Shown here: in pieces, positions 23,500 to 34,299 of the stretch | Layout of the letters: every line of letters starts with the position of its first letter | Numbering within the stretch: position 1 is the first letter of the stretch | DNA from: Phytophthora sp. 'mugwort' | Lineage: Eukaryota > Oomycota > Peronosporomycetes > Peronosporales > Peronosporaceae | Assembly (NCBI GenBank): GCA_033558025.1 | Contig: JAUCEF010000005.1 | Location: 2,914,001-2,978,000 of the forward strand | DNA: 64,000 nt | Direction: 5' to 3' | Program-made: the position numbers and the translations under genes | Notes under the pieces: model-generated | Database searches by the model: none | The model's input: the letters and a program-made list of their open reading frames with translations, nothing else | What the model was told of the DNA's origin: nothing

Positions 23500-23829
23500 G
23501 CACTCGATTTGACAATGAATTTGGGCGGGAGTGTTGGGCGGGAATCGACGGAGTCAATGTTTATGCGCACTACATCCTGTTGTTATTAGACAACCGTCCC
23601 TCGCATTATATGGGCGATATTGTCTAATGTCTGGGTAGAGTTTTATTACCTAACACTACTGCTTCCTTCAGCCATGGACTCCGGGATTATCGCGTATTTC
23701 AAGCGCGCATATCGACGGCAGCAGCTTCTCTCAGTTTACAAAAGATCGAGCGCTCGTAGAGGAAGAAAATTCGACATCGATGTGCCAAAGGAGATGATAT
23801 TATCTAAATACATGCATAACAACTCCTAG
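23500..23829 (+). pseudogene. pogo/Tigger-type DDE transposase fragment
   Basis: The conserved second catalytic region reads YILLLLDNRPSHYMGDI, with Asp at 23589-23591. After a frame change near 23625 it continues with VEF and the family's LPxxTT...xMDxGII region as AMDSGIIAYFKRAYRRQQLL (about 23673-23732). These are signature motifs of pogo/Tigger (CENP-B-like) transposases. Only this C-terminal half is recognisable; the DNA-binding half is not visible upstream. Confidence 0.75.
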
Positions 23830-24020
23830 GCTAGGGTCTGCGAGGTGAGCTTCTACTGTACCGATACATCGTCCCGAACTTCGGGTATTTTCAGATGTGG
23901 AAATCCCCATCAGGCTGATGATCGGCAAATAGTTTGCGACTCCGGAGTTAGAATGTGCGTGCTAAGCGCATAAACGCCGAGAGTAGTCGTGGTTCACGAC
24001 TAGTGGACCACTTTTTGGAT

Positions 24021-24041
24021 ATTACCACGAGTCGTGGTAAT
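24021..24041. repeat. 21-nt palindrome
   Basis: ATTACCACG-AGT-CGTGGTAAT, with perfect arms of 9 bp (10 if the A/T next to the centre is counted). It is isolated, with no gene context except the transporter 540 bp downstream. Confidence 0.6.
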
Positions 24042-24392
24042 GTCCCGCGAAGGATTCGAAGCCTCTCCGATCCGAAACAGCAATTTAAATTTCTGCCATG
24101 AATTACGGTGAACATTGAAAAAGTGATACACTAGCGAGCCTTCCTTCGATAGCGATGTACATGTGCCATTCAGCCAGCGCATGGCACAACAGTGGTGGGC
24201 CAGCACAGCATCCGCTCGACCTTAACTCTGCAGAGAAAGAGCTGCTCGAAGACTTTTGGGGAGGTTTTCTCCAATGATTGAACCACGCGCTCGCTTCTGC
24301 CTTCGCGCCGCGGTGTTTACACATGTACGTGCGTGCGCTGCATGACAGACAGGCGTTTGCCCGGCTTTCCCACAGGACCTTGCAAGGCATCC

Positions 24393-24439
24393 CATCACGA
24401 GACCATGCCTCCACGTTGTGAAGGCATGGTCTCGTGATG
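24393..24439. promoter_or_regulatory. perfect 18-bp inverted repeat upstream of transporter gene
   Basis: 24393-24410 and 24422-24439 are perfect inverted copies (CATCACGAGACCATGCCT) around an 11-nt loop. The right end lies 143 bp before the transporter ATG. It could be a transcript hairpin in the 5' leader, an operator-like site, or a small foldback insertion; the sequence cannot decide. Confidence 0.6.
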
Positions 24440-24582
24440 TGGAGTCCACAATCGGAACGTCAACCGAGCACCAACCAGACTCCTGCGTCGAAGCGAAAAC
24501 TAACTCAGTTTGGAATCTGCCTCCTCAAGCAGAAGTCTTCGTCTCCGGCTAGCTATACCCCTAAACATTCGATTTCTTTGAC

Positions 24583-26091
24583 ATGTTCGGGCTGACATTT
24601 TCACGTTGGTATCTGTTCGTTGCGGCCTTCGTCGTGCAGTTCTGCATTGGTTGCATCTACGCCTGGTCGGTGCTCAACCACCCCATCGATCTGGCTATCT
24701 ACGGCGATGCCAAGAAGGGTCGTGCTGTGAACGCCTTCTACATTGCTGTCGGCGTCTTCGGCGCCGCGACTTCGCTACTCGGCCCAACCATCGAACGCAA
24801 GGGCCCTAAGTGGGGTGTCTTCATTGGCACGGCACTGTACATGATCGGTCACATCGTCACGGCCCTCGGCTGCCACTACAAGTCCATCGCATGGATTTAC
24901 GTTGGCTACGGTGTCATCACCGCCATCGGTATGGGCATGTGCTACATTTCGCCGGTGGCTACGTTGCAGAAGTGGTTCCCCGACTACCGTGGCACTGCCG
25001 CTGGTTTCGCCGTTGCCGGTTACGGTGCGGGGTCGGTTGTGTGGAGCAAGGTGTATCTGCCTACTATTGAAGCTGTCGGACTGGCGTGGATGTTCGTTCT
25101 TCTTGGCGCGATTATGAGCGCTGCCATGTTTGCGTCTGCTTTGATCCTCCGTCTGCCGCCCGTCGACTTCGCTGTCAACGGGCTCAACATTCACGGCGAC
25201 CGTGTCGATGAGAAAGACGGCCTGGAGGATAAGATTGACGACGCCTACAAAGCTGTCCAGACGCCCACGGGCGGGGACCACGAGGGGGTCGCGGTCAAGT
25301 CGCCGATGAAGCACTTGACGCTCAAGGAGGCCCTTTTGACGCCAGACTACATCTTCATGTACATCATGTTCTTTGCCAACCAGCTCTTCGGTGTCATTGT
25401 GCTGTCGCGCTTGTCCAGCATGTGTACTGACATTTTCAGCAAAAGCCCCGGCACTGCTTCCGACATCGTGTCTATCAACAGTGCGTTTAATTGCTGTGGT
25501 CGTCTTGCGTTCCCCGCCATTTCGGATTTGCTCGTCCGCTACCTCAAGGTTGAGAAGACGTTTGCCCGCAAGGTGCTGTACTACTTCACTCTTGGTGCCC
25601 AGGTTGTCGTTCTCGGCTCCCTACCTACGGTCATTCGCCGAGACAGCTACACAATCTTCGTGATTGAAATCTTCGTGCTTACGTGCAGCTATGGCGGTGG
25701 CTTTGGTACCATTCCGGCTTTCGTCACCGACATGTTCGGCGCGTACAACATTGGTCCTATGCACGGCATCATTCTGACGGCGATGGCGATTGGCGGTGTC
25801 GCAGGTGGACTCAGCTTCAACCACTCGTACAACAACAAGATCGCCGATGGCATGTCTGTGGGCGAGGCCTACATTGACAACATCCAGATCATCTTCGTTA
25901 TCGTCTGCATTGGCTTCGGGGTGCTGTTCTTGGTGCGAACGAACGCCACGGACCGCTTCGCGCCGGGCTATCACTACTCGATCTGCGGCAAGCGCGTGGT
26001 CAACATCCCGCCCAAGGAGAAGGATGCGATGAAGGAGCAGGAGGCTGAGGCGGAGGCTACCTCTGAGAAGTTGCCAGAGACCGCTGTTTAG
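24583..26091 (+). CDS. major facilitator superfamily transporter, oxalate:formate antiporter-like (OFA)
   Basis: This 502-residue membrane transporter has about 12 predicted hydrophobic helices in two groups of six, separated by a charged cytoplasmic loop (about residues 205-245, rich in Asp/Glu/Lys). The start contains FCIGCIYAWSVLNHPID, the signature first-helix motif of the OFA subfamily, which exchanges small carboxylates in microbes. Other family features are GMGMCYISPVATLQKWFPD after helix 4, GTAAGFAVAGYGAGSV, and ITAMAIGGVAGGL near helix 11. The C-terminus is a charged Glu/Lys-rich tail. The frame is complete and intron-free with GC-rich codon use, unlike the broken repeats around it. 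ATG 24583 gives the full first helix. The real substrate in oomycetes is not deducible; monocarboxylate transport is equally possible. Confidence 0.92.
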   Translation: MFGLTFSRWYLFVAAFVVQFCIGCIYAWSVLNHPIDLAIYGDAKKGRAVNAFYIAVGVFGAATSLLGPTIERKGPKWGVFIGTALYMIGHIVTALGCHYKSIAWIYVGYGVITAIGMGMCYISPVATLQKWFPDYRGTAAGFAVAGYGAGSVVWSKVYLPTIEAVGLAWMFVLLGAIMSAAMFASALILRLPPVDFAVNGLNIHGDRVDEKDGLEDKIDDAYKAVQTPTGGDHEGVAVKSPMKHLTLKEALLTPDYIFMYIMFFANQLFGVIVLSRLSSMCTDIFSKSPGTASDIVSINSAFNCCGRLAFPAISDLLVRYLKVEKTFARKVLYYFTLGAQVVVLGSLPTVIRRDSYTIFVIEIFVLTCSYGGGFGTIPAFVTDMFGAYNIGPMHGIILTAMAIGGVAGGLSFNHSYNNKIADGMSVGEAYIDNIQIIFVIVCIGFGVLFLVRTNATDRFAPGYHYSICGKRVVNIPPKEKDAMKEQEAEAEATSEKLPETAV

Positions 26092-26116
26092 GTGTATGAA
26101 AACATATGTGGACTTA

Positions 26117-26122
26117 AATAAA
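26117..26122 (+). terminator. polyadenylation signal AATAAA
   Basis: AATAAA lies 26 bp after the transporter stop codon in an AT-rich trailer, consistent with 3' end formation. Confidence 0.5.
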
Positions 26123-27959
26123 ACGAGTTGCTTTCATCCCGTTTAACCTTTTTCAGGTGCTGGAGCAATTCGTTTGCATCATTCAGATCGTAATGCAAGC
26201 AAGGAGTAAGGGGGGGACACTGTCCCGACAACCGAAGGAATCTTCAACTGAATCGAGAACCTGCATCTTAATTAGTCCCACGAAAGCATCATTGATGTTG
26301 GCGAACGACTTCATCATACTGTACCTGCGCGTGAGAAAGCCGACAGTTCGTTCGTCTGACGCGAACAGGAATTCTGCATCCAACACGTGATGCTGGGAAG
26401 TCCTTTAAGGCGCTATATAAGGGATTTCGGGTCCTTAATAAGGCTTATAGATTGATATTGCTGTGCAAAACACGGAACTATACGCTGCTCTCCGGTATGC
26501 TGCTACTGTGCAGTTCGAACGACAAGGTAACCCATCCATGGGTGTTCTTAAACAACTATGGCTATCTGCCTGAGGCTAGCTAGAAGCCACTCGATCGCGT
26601 TGGCAAAGAACCAAAGTGGCCCATTTTGGGGGCAGCAGTCACTCTGCAAGCAAAAAACTCGCATTCGGAACGACGACGAAATGGGAAATTTAGCTCGCGC
26701 CTTGGCGGCCTATTTGTGTAAACTGGACCGGTGCCACCGATTTGAATCGCCAAGTTTTTTTGCGAAGTTGCATTTATGTCGGGCGGTACCTGCACAGAAG
26801 AAGACTGAAGCAGAACATGTGGCGGCTGCCTGGTTAATGATCCCGCGACCAAAACACGAGCGGCGACGACTGCCAATGCCTGGCTGCAGCTGCTTGGTGC
26901 TGTGCATCAGACTGCCACTGGTTCAGACACCATACAACGATACTCACTGCAAATCCGTCGCAAGTCGCTGCCGTCGTCGCTTCTCGTTGCCTACCCAACA
27001 GAGGGAGAAGTTCTCACGTGCCTTATTCCGATTTGCCACCTGTGCATCGTCACTTCGATCGAGAATACATGTACTATACAGTATTTAATAAGTGTCGCGC
27101 TCCGGTACTCGAGTGTTTTTATTTCTTCCTCTGTATCGTGCGTTTTCTCAGCCATTAACAGGCATACAATAGTCAGATCTATTGAGCATCAATGAAAAGC
27201 GGCGCTTTACGTTAACACCAGATTTTCCGTGACTGCAGCCTCTCCAAACCACATCTGTACCATCACTTTGCATTTTTCACCCGTTGAGTATGGAACGACG
27301 TATCCTCGGCAAGTTTTAAGCGCATACCAATTTTGCTCCACTTGGTAAGGATCAGTAAGGCCGAAAAAGGAACTACCCCACAAGGATCTAACAGCTACAG
27401 CTTGACGTGCACTTGCACACTGTTAGCGCATAAGAAGAAGTACAGGACTTCTGCGTGCAAAGAGAAGTCTTTGGCGAAACTCTAAGTAAGTACAGGGGAA
27501 CTGGGATTTGAAGGGCTACAGATCGGTGCAAAAGTATGGGTCACAGTAGAGCTTTAACACACCTGTAAATTGTAGCCAATATGACGCCGGTTTACCGGTG
27601 TGATCATCAAATATTATGGCAACCGATACGACATCGATATACCGGTGTGATCTATATATTGCAGAGTAGATAGCATACTATGCGAATAAAGTACCGTAGT
27701 CCCCCTGTGAAAAGCGTCACCCGATCTACACAGGGGTTAGGTATCTTGGACGCCGCCGAAAACCACGATATGCACAACCTTAATGGTATTGTGGCCTGAA
27801 ATCAGATTTCGGGGTCCTATTCGTAGAGACTGTCCGATTTAATATATATTGGGGTAGATCTAAAAGGAACAGTAGGTCTGAATTGACAAGCAGAAGTCCG
27901 TCTTGCCGCGTCAATAGCGCAACAATGAATGGACAGTAGTTTGGGCACGAACATTGTTG
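26123..27959. other. no recognisable gene
   Basis: A 67-residue minus frame (26183-26386) has a coding-like look (GFLTRRYSMMKSFANINDAF) and could be a transposon remnant. The 176-residue plus frame at 26558-27088 has no motif. A TATATAAGGG at about 26412 could be a solo-LTR promoter. Confidence 0.35.
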
Positions 27960-28935
27960 TTCATTCATTTGGAAAGTGCATGACCTACCACGACGACTTC
28001 CGCTGGAGCGGCTCTGTGGACGTGTACGACGTCCCGATCGCCCATGTATCCAAGCTTCTTGGCCCTAAGCTATGGTCGGTACGTCGCTGGTACAGCCTCT
28101 TTTCTCGCGGTGGTATTGTAAGGCAGAGCACAAGCTGCGTCAACCATGGCCGGACGAGGTGCTTCAAGCTGTGAAGGTTTTGCGTTCAATATCACCCTAC
28201 GTTCTACGTTGAAGAATTGCGTGGCCATTTAGTGTTATTTTTCCCAGAGCTACCCAACGTTTCGACTACTACAACATGTTGCGTGCTGAATACCGACCAG
28301 AATTGGAGTCGGAAAGTGCTGCCTAAAGCAGCGCGAGAAGCAGAACCAGCTGGAATTTGAGTATCTCTCGTGAAGCTGCGACAAATATACGCGTTTGCAG
28401 AGCAGCCCGTCTTTCTTGACGGGATGGCAAAAGGATGGAGTCATGCGTACGGTCGGTGCGGTTGACCGAGGCGCATTACCAAAGCTGTCGTAATGTTGCC
28501 GCTCCACAGAGGAAGACAGCTATTTATAATGGCGGCGCTGGACGTGGACGGCAGTTTTGGTATGGATTGGATGGAGGGCACGTTTACCAGAGGGCGGCTC
28601 AATGAAGCACTCCTCAAGTACGTTGTGCTGCACTTAAAACCCGCGGCCTTTGCCATAGTTGATTGTGATTATGGGTAACGCAAAACTCCACGCGTATTCG
28701 AGTTGGAGAGCCGTGCATGCTTGCGGCACTCGACTGTTTGTCTCCCACCTTATTGCCAACAGCTCAATCCGATTGAGCCTTGCTTCGGACTCCTGAAACG
28801 ATGGATTCAGAAGGATGCTAACCTGGTTCTTCCCTTGCACCCGGCGATGGTTCTGGAGATGTGGCCATGCGCCAATGCACTCGTCGTGGTGATAATGATC
28901 GCCGCGGCAGGTTTCAGCACTGCATGTATTTAAGA
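27960..28935 (+). pseudogene. IS630/Tc1-type (DDE_3) transposase relic
   Basis: In-order fragments follow the oomycete IS630/Tc1-like family. The N-terminal HTH reads CMTYHDDFRW ... VAHVSKLLGPKLWSVRRWYS (approximate, 27977-28105). Then come a region with LPNVST, and KLRQIYAFAEQPVFLDGMAK (about 28373-28432). In the latter the first catalytic Asp is kept but the following conserved Glu is Gly. A C-terminal catalytic region follows: LPPYCQQLNPIEPCFGLLK (about 28745-28800), where the family has PYSPxLNPIE. Stops at 28172, 28359, 28464 and 28675, plus frame changes, break it. Confidence 0.75.
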
Positions 28936-30300
28936 GACTCATTAAGAGATGAAATATTCAATTCATTAACCGAACTGTAAGATTGAAAGAGTAATCTACA
29001 AGCCTACTCGCTCTCGTATGACTCGCTTGTGGCATCAGTTGCTGTGTCCAAAGCTATTCCGTCGCTTCCTGGTTCTCAACTTCATCTTGCGTATGGTCGA
29101 CGTCTTGCTGCTCCGGGTTGCTTGGTATCGGAAGCGTCAACGATTGGAAATTGCAGCTGCAAACACATTTTGATCAGTAAGCTAATTAATTCGCGCCGGA
29201 AGGCTCTGAAGTCCACCTGCACAGGAATCCACTCGCAGTATGAACATCATGCGCACAGTTGCTGTGTCTTGTTCCGCCTGTTGTGCTCGTTGCGCATCCA
29301 GGTCCCTCATGCGTTCGCATAGCCTGTCCAACTCCATCGCTTAAACGGATGCGTTGACCTCGGGAACCCCAAATGGAGCGCTATCAGGACGCCTGACCTT
29401 CAGAATGTCCTGCTGATGCGCTCTAAAAGGTCCAAACAATATCGAGTATACTGCCTTGTGGACCGTAGCACGATGGAACTGAGGAGGGGGTGGGCGGCAC
29501 TTCTCGCGACCAGCAACGCCTTGAAGTGGAACGCATCATTCTCCATCGGTCCTCGAGTTTCAGAAGCCGCCACAGGTGTTCAAGTGTTGAGCAAACGTTG
29601 TCCGTCGATAGCCGCAAGAATTTGCATTTTTGGTTTTGGCCGTCATTATTAATGCGCTTCAAGTAGATCACGGCAAATATACATGAGGCGTATTTGCGTT
29701 AACCTATAGACGCACAGTGACAGCAGATCACATCACATAGTTATCACCAGATAACACAGCAATACGGGAGAGGATGATACGCGTACTTCTTCCTTGCAGG
29801 TGGCGCAGGACAGTAACAGCCGGAACCGAGAGAGAGAAAGAGGGGGGGGGGGCTAACAGCATCTGCAAAGCGTACGTGCAGCTCTGTCAACACGGCAAAC
29901 GAAAAGGAGGGTAGAACGAGCACCTTCTGGTTAAACGAGGACGAGGATGATACCTCGCACGACCATGAAGTCGTTAAGACACCCAAAACAGGTACTGGTT
30001 CGCTCAGCACGCGAAGGCGGCTGGAAGCGCCATGTGATTTGCCGTCTTCTGTTCGTGTGTGTGGCAAATAATTGGCCGCTTGGTTGGGCGCGAGGTTTGT
30101 TTTGGCGGCCATAGTTGAGAGGGGGGGGGGGGGGGGCAAGAATTTAGGCGCCCACAATTGAATTAAGCTGGGTACGATATATGTATTGTAATCGGAAAGC
30201 AAAACGACTACAAATCGCAATACCCAAAGCACACAATGTGTGACACACACACATCGTTGAAGTGACCAGGTGCGGTGAGTGTACCTGGCATACATGCCTA
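28936..30300. other. no recognisable gene; two long G tracts
   Basis: Minus-strand frames at 29030-29350 and 29423-29671 look weakly coding (a Glu/Gln/Arg-rich LDRLCERMRDLDAQRAQQAE stretch), possibly a degraded transposon protein. G runs are at 29842-29852 (11) and 30121-30136 (16). Confidence 0.35.
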
Positions 30301-31100
30301 CGTCAACCCGATCTGCGATTAGGTGGAGGAGATCAGCCAGAGGAGAACTGGCACGGGGCAGAAAGCGAGTTTGACGGCGACCCAGATCATGACCGATCTA
30401 CACTTTATATGACCACAATCACTTCCGGTTGATCCTCGATCACGGCCGATCTTAGACCCAATCCGGGCAAGGGGCTGAAGATCAAGATCGATCGGCGACA
30501 TGCGAATTGGACCACGTTTAGTCCCGATCAGCTCAGAACGGATCGACACCAGACACCAAGATTCGAGTCCAGGGGCGTGGATCAAGACCGATCGGTGACA
30601 TGCAGATCGCGACCGGCCTGGATCGACTCTGATCGGTTTTCAGCGGACCGTAACCGATCAAGATCAGCCCTCGATCGGATCGGTACACCCTTTCTTTCAG
30701 ATCGGTATACATGTTCGGACATAGGGGATCTGGCAAAACTGGGCGGATCGATGGCGGGATCTGACAGATCGGGCCGATCTGGCGTTTGGGATCTGGCAGA
30801 TCGGGCGGATCCGGCGCGTGCAGATCGGGCTACGCCCCGTCGTCCGGGATCGGGCAGATCGGATCGCCTTGCAGTCGAGATCGAGCCGATCGATAACAGG
30901 ATCTGTCAGATCGGGCTGATCCGGCCCATATCGGCCTACACGCCGTCGTCTGAGATCGGTTAGAGCGGATCACCCTTGCGGTCAAGATTGAGCAGATCGG
31001 GTCGATCGGTATTCGTTGATCGGTATACAGGTTCCGACATCCCCATCTGGCAGATCGGGCTGATCGGTGTTGGCAGATCGAGACTCGATCAGCAATCATC
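30301..31100. repeat. GATC-dense satellite-like block
   Basis: I count about 48 GATC tetranucleotides in these 800 bases; about 3 are expected by chance. They sit in irregular, short-period units such as GGCAGATCGGGC, CCGATCTGGC and GATCGGTATAC. The units occur in both orientations, without a fixed period visible by eye. The density falls but stays elevated through the adjoining Gypsy material. Confidence 0.85.
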
Positions 31101-32350
31101 TTCGGGGATGGGCAAGTGTGAGGACGGTACATGTTGAGTGGTTGAAGAGGGGAAATATTCAGGAGGTTCAGGTGGTACGAGATAGGGTTCAGGATGGGAG
31201 GATAGGACAAAGAAAGGATAATCAACAATCAGACTCGAATTTGCGTTGGACGACTTAGGCGTTTTTAAGTACCACAGGAAGGGATCTACTCTTGCCCTCC
31301 AAGGTATCAACAAGTCCAAGGTAGCAGATCAAGCGTCGCTGTGAGAGGACCGGATCGTATATTGGTCGACCCTCCCCCACGTTAGCGAACTTCTGCTCAA
31401 GCGCATACCCCGATCGATCGATGTTCACTGCTTGGCCGACGATCGTCTCGATCTCAACTCGCAAGATCCCGCTAAAGGAAGCGGCAACAACTCAAGGAAA
31501 GGAACAATGCCACACGGCAACCTAGGCCTCGGATCAAGTCGAGGCCGCCGATCGAAGGTCGACTACCTCAGATCGGAACCAATAACGGCAGCAGAGTGAA
31601 GACTTCCGCGCTGCTCCACGCCCCCACGTCCCGCCAGGACGTTAAAGACGTTACATCGCTGCATCCTTCGGGGTCCCAAAAGCAGATCCAGCCCACCGAC
31701 GGGTACACAAGGTGAGACCAAGTTCAGCTGATTCACGGATCATCGGGGAAACCCCTCCGTTAGTCGGTGTCTGGGCGCAGTTGATAAGCGGATGGGTATT
31801 AAGCATATTTTGACTGATCCCGCTACACCACATTGACAACACATTTTTTTTCATGCTCTGTAGTTAGGTAGTTGCATTCACTTATTTGTTGTTCTGCACA
31901 CAGTGTCAGATCAGCGCCCACGCCGCCGACCTGGTCCTCGGCCTTCCGCCTGCAGCACGGAGCGGGGTCATTACCCCTCGAGAGGCATCAGATAGCAAGA
32001 TAGATGCTGATGCATCACGCCCCCCTCGCCGCTGCTGTTGTCCTGGTCCTCATCCTGGGGGGTGATCACTTCTCCTTGAGGGACATCACGTCCCTCGTGC
32101 CCTGCTTATCCTGGCCGCTTCTGTACAGGCGCAGCGTGCGTCTTACGCTGAGGTCGTCAGGGGCATATTCCCAGTGCTCGGGGTGGTGATCTTGCGATCC
32201 CACCGATTCCATGTCGACGTCCTGCTACCCGGATCGCATGGGACGGAGTCGGTCGCGGAGCCCGGGCCTCTTGACGTTCGCTCAGGAAACGTGCCATAGC
32301 CGCTTGGAAGTGCGTCTCCAGACCATTCGTCGGTTCTTGGGCCGGATCCG
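31101..32350. other. Gypsy-derived sequence, no open domain
   Basis: GATC-rich sequence with short frames only. It carries the plus-orientation gag-leader fragment at 31690-31805 and otherwise nothing I can assign. Confidence 0.4.
31690..31805 (+). repeat. inverted partner of 33395-33510 (Gypsy gag leader fragment)
   Basis: Contains GGGTACACAAGGTGA, followed after a diverged part by GTCGGTGTCTGGGCGCAG. The same blocks in the same order occur on the minus strand near 33510-33395. It marks a plus-orientation retroelement fragment next to a minus-orientation one. Confidence 0.7.
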
Positions 32351-33512
32351 CTAACCGGATCTGGGCTTGTGACGGTCTCGCCGGACGCGGAGCCAGGATC
32401 TTATCTTCCAGATTGCTAGCAGATCGTGACTGCAGCATCGCGGCACCGGCTTGCCCAAGCGACATCGGTCACGGCTCCGATGAGCTGCTGGATCCGACTT
32501 CTGACGTAGCCGACGCGTACTGCGATGATCCTGTGTGGTACTCCGGCGACCTGGTGTACGCCGCCTTGGTGTCAGGCGACGAGACGTCTCTAGCCTTGGC
32601 CTCGATTGTCGAGCTGTGCTCGGTCTTGGTCTCGGGCGCTGCAACCGCTGATTGATCCCCACAAGGGGGTTCAAAAAGTTGAAGAGCGACGCGGCTGAGA
32701 TCCGGATCGGGTCGACGTCCAACTGCAACAGGTCATCAGCGTCGAACGCTCCTGCCGTAAGGCCGGCTTCTTCCAGAATCCTCAGCAGATCCATCGCGGC
32801 GTCCAGCTTGTTTGTGGTTGACGACGGGGGCGACACATGTCCGGTGAGGGATCCGAGCTGCTTCAGCTGCAGGATCCGAATCGCTGGGCCCTTGCGCAGG
32901 AAGTCTTTCAGCTCCGTGCGCACGTAGGCCGACTCCAGCTTAGATCGTGACCAGGTAGACTTCAATATAGCACGATCTTCGCTATCCGAGCCTGGTGCCT
33001 TGAGTTTCTTCCGTGCGGCTTCGTCTTCTTCTTAGACGTGGCACCTGAGGCCACTAGGGTGGCGGTTGATGAAGGGTCATTCGCTCTCGCGAACGATCCT
33101 TCGTCCGGCAGGTCCTCACTCGCGTCAAGACCTGTGGGTGTCCCTAAGGGACCTGGGGAGGAAAGCGAGATTTCTCTTCCTGATCCGTTGACAGACCATC
33201 CTCTCTTCCGTCGGCAGAACTCCTCCCAGGGCTCGCCTGATCCGTGAAACTCTCTTTCAGCGACGCCGTCGGCGCTTCATCTCCCGATCCATTGATCACT
33301 TGCACATCATCTTGGACTCATGGTGAAACCCCGCGTCGCCAAGAGATTTGGGCACCGCACCATTGTGGTGGAGCGGATCCGCTGAAGTTCTGTAGGATCC
33401 CAACTCACACGCACTGCGCCCAGACACCGACAAACGGAGGGGGTACTCCACCGGCCATGTTGTTGCTAAGTGGTTCACCTTGTGTACCCGTCGGCGGGAT
33501 GCTACTGCTCTC
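32351..33512 (-). pseudogene. Ty3/Gypsy gag-like N-terminal region, minus strand
   Basis: Read on the minus strand from about 33510. It starts with a short Pro-rich part (GGVPPPFVGVWAQ), then a disordered Ser/Asp/Lys-rich stretch (ASEDLPDEGSFARAND, SKKKTKPHG). A 204-residue open frame follows (32965-32351) with WSRSKLESAYVRTELKDFL and LRILEEAGLTAGAFDADDLL. The latter resembles the N-terminal region of oomycete Gypsy gag proteins. No zinc knuckle or pol follows in this orientation, so it is a truncated 5' piece. There are frame changes near 33000 and stops upstream. Confidence 0.5.
33395..33510 (-). repeat. inverted partner of 31690-31805
   Basis: Minus-strand copy of the blocks seen at 31690-31805, about 1.6 kb away in opposite orientation. 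Confidence 0.7.
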
Positions 33513-34299
33513 TCGTTGACACGAGATGCGCACTTGGTGGGCCTTGGACGTCCTTGTGGGGGCTTGGGAGGGGGTGGATCTGCGCGGGTATTCTTGCGCA
33601 CGAGATCCGGTGTTGGTTGGGTCTTGAGCTCTTTGCGTAGACCTTGTGGATCCGCAATAGAAATACGAGATCCGGCGTAGTTCCTTCTTGAGATGTCCTC
33701 GCTCCTTATCGGAGTTATCCTTATTCCTTTACGATGCTTGACGCTTCCAGTAGCAAGATCTTGAGGGGAGTTGAGAAGACAAAGGCCGAGCGCTAACTGG
33801 CCAAGCTATCCAGGGGCTGCCACGTGTGCAGGAAGATCACCAAAGTTTAGACTTGGTCTATGTATGGGGCCAATAAAAATCCCCTATACTATAGTCAAGT
33901 CTGTCTTCCAGTGCAAATTCGGTTCTGATTTATACCTTAGCCTATCTACCTTTGGATCCCATCCCAAAACCTATCCTACGGACTACTTATAACCCAGGAA
34001 CCCGTCTCTGACTTATTCCTGGCCACCCGTCTCCACTCTACCTTCTTTTAGCTACGGATCTTCAACCCGGTGTGCACTAAACAGATCGGATCTAGTACTT
34101 AGACCTCACCCCACGGGACTGATCCAGGATCCGTACCATATACAGACCAGGCGTGTTGCATGGTCCGGATCCATTACCTTGACGCTGTTATTGCTGCCGC
34201 TGGCGATGTGGATCATCCAGCTGTCGGTCAACTTCCATTTTATCCGGATCTGCAATACCACAACCACCCCTGACACGTTGTGACCACCGCGCAACGGTA
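33513..34299. other. Gypsy-associated noncoding, possible LTR
   Basis: A lower-complexity pyrimidine-rich stretch at 33830-34100 (repeated CCTATC, TACCTT, CCCGTCTC) lies between the minus gag fragment and the plus coiled-coil ORF. It could be a long terminal repeat, but I could not find its second copy. Confidence 0.3.

Noticed and set aside
24040..24075. tRNA-like B-box (GGCTTCGAATCC on the minus strand)
   Set aside because: The T-arm does not pair well and no acceptor, D-arm or anticodon arm can be built around it.
26558..27088. 176-residue plus-strand open frame
   Set aside because: Mixed composition without any domain; antisense frames in the same interval look equally plausible.
29744..30295. 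183-residue minus-strand open frame
   Set aside because: It is held open by G/C homopolymers and pyrimidine runs (poly-Pro translation); no domain.
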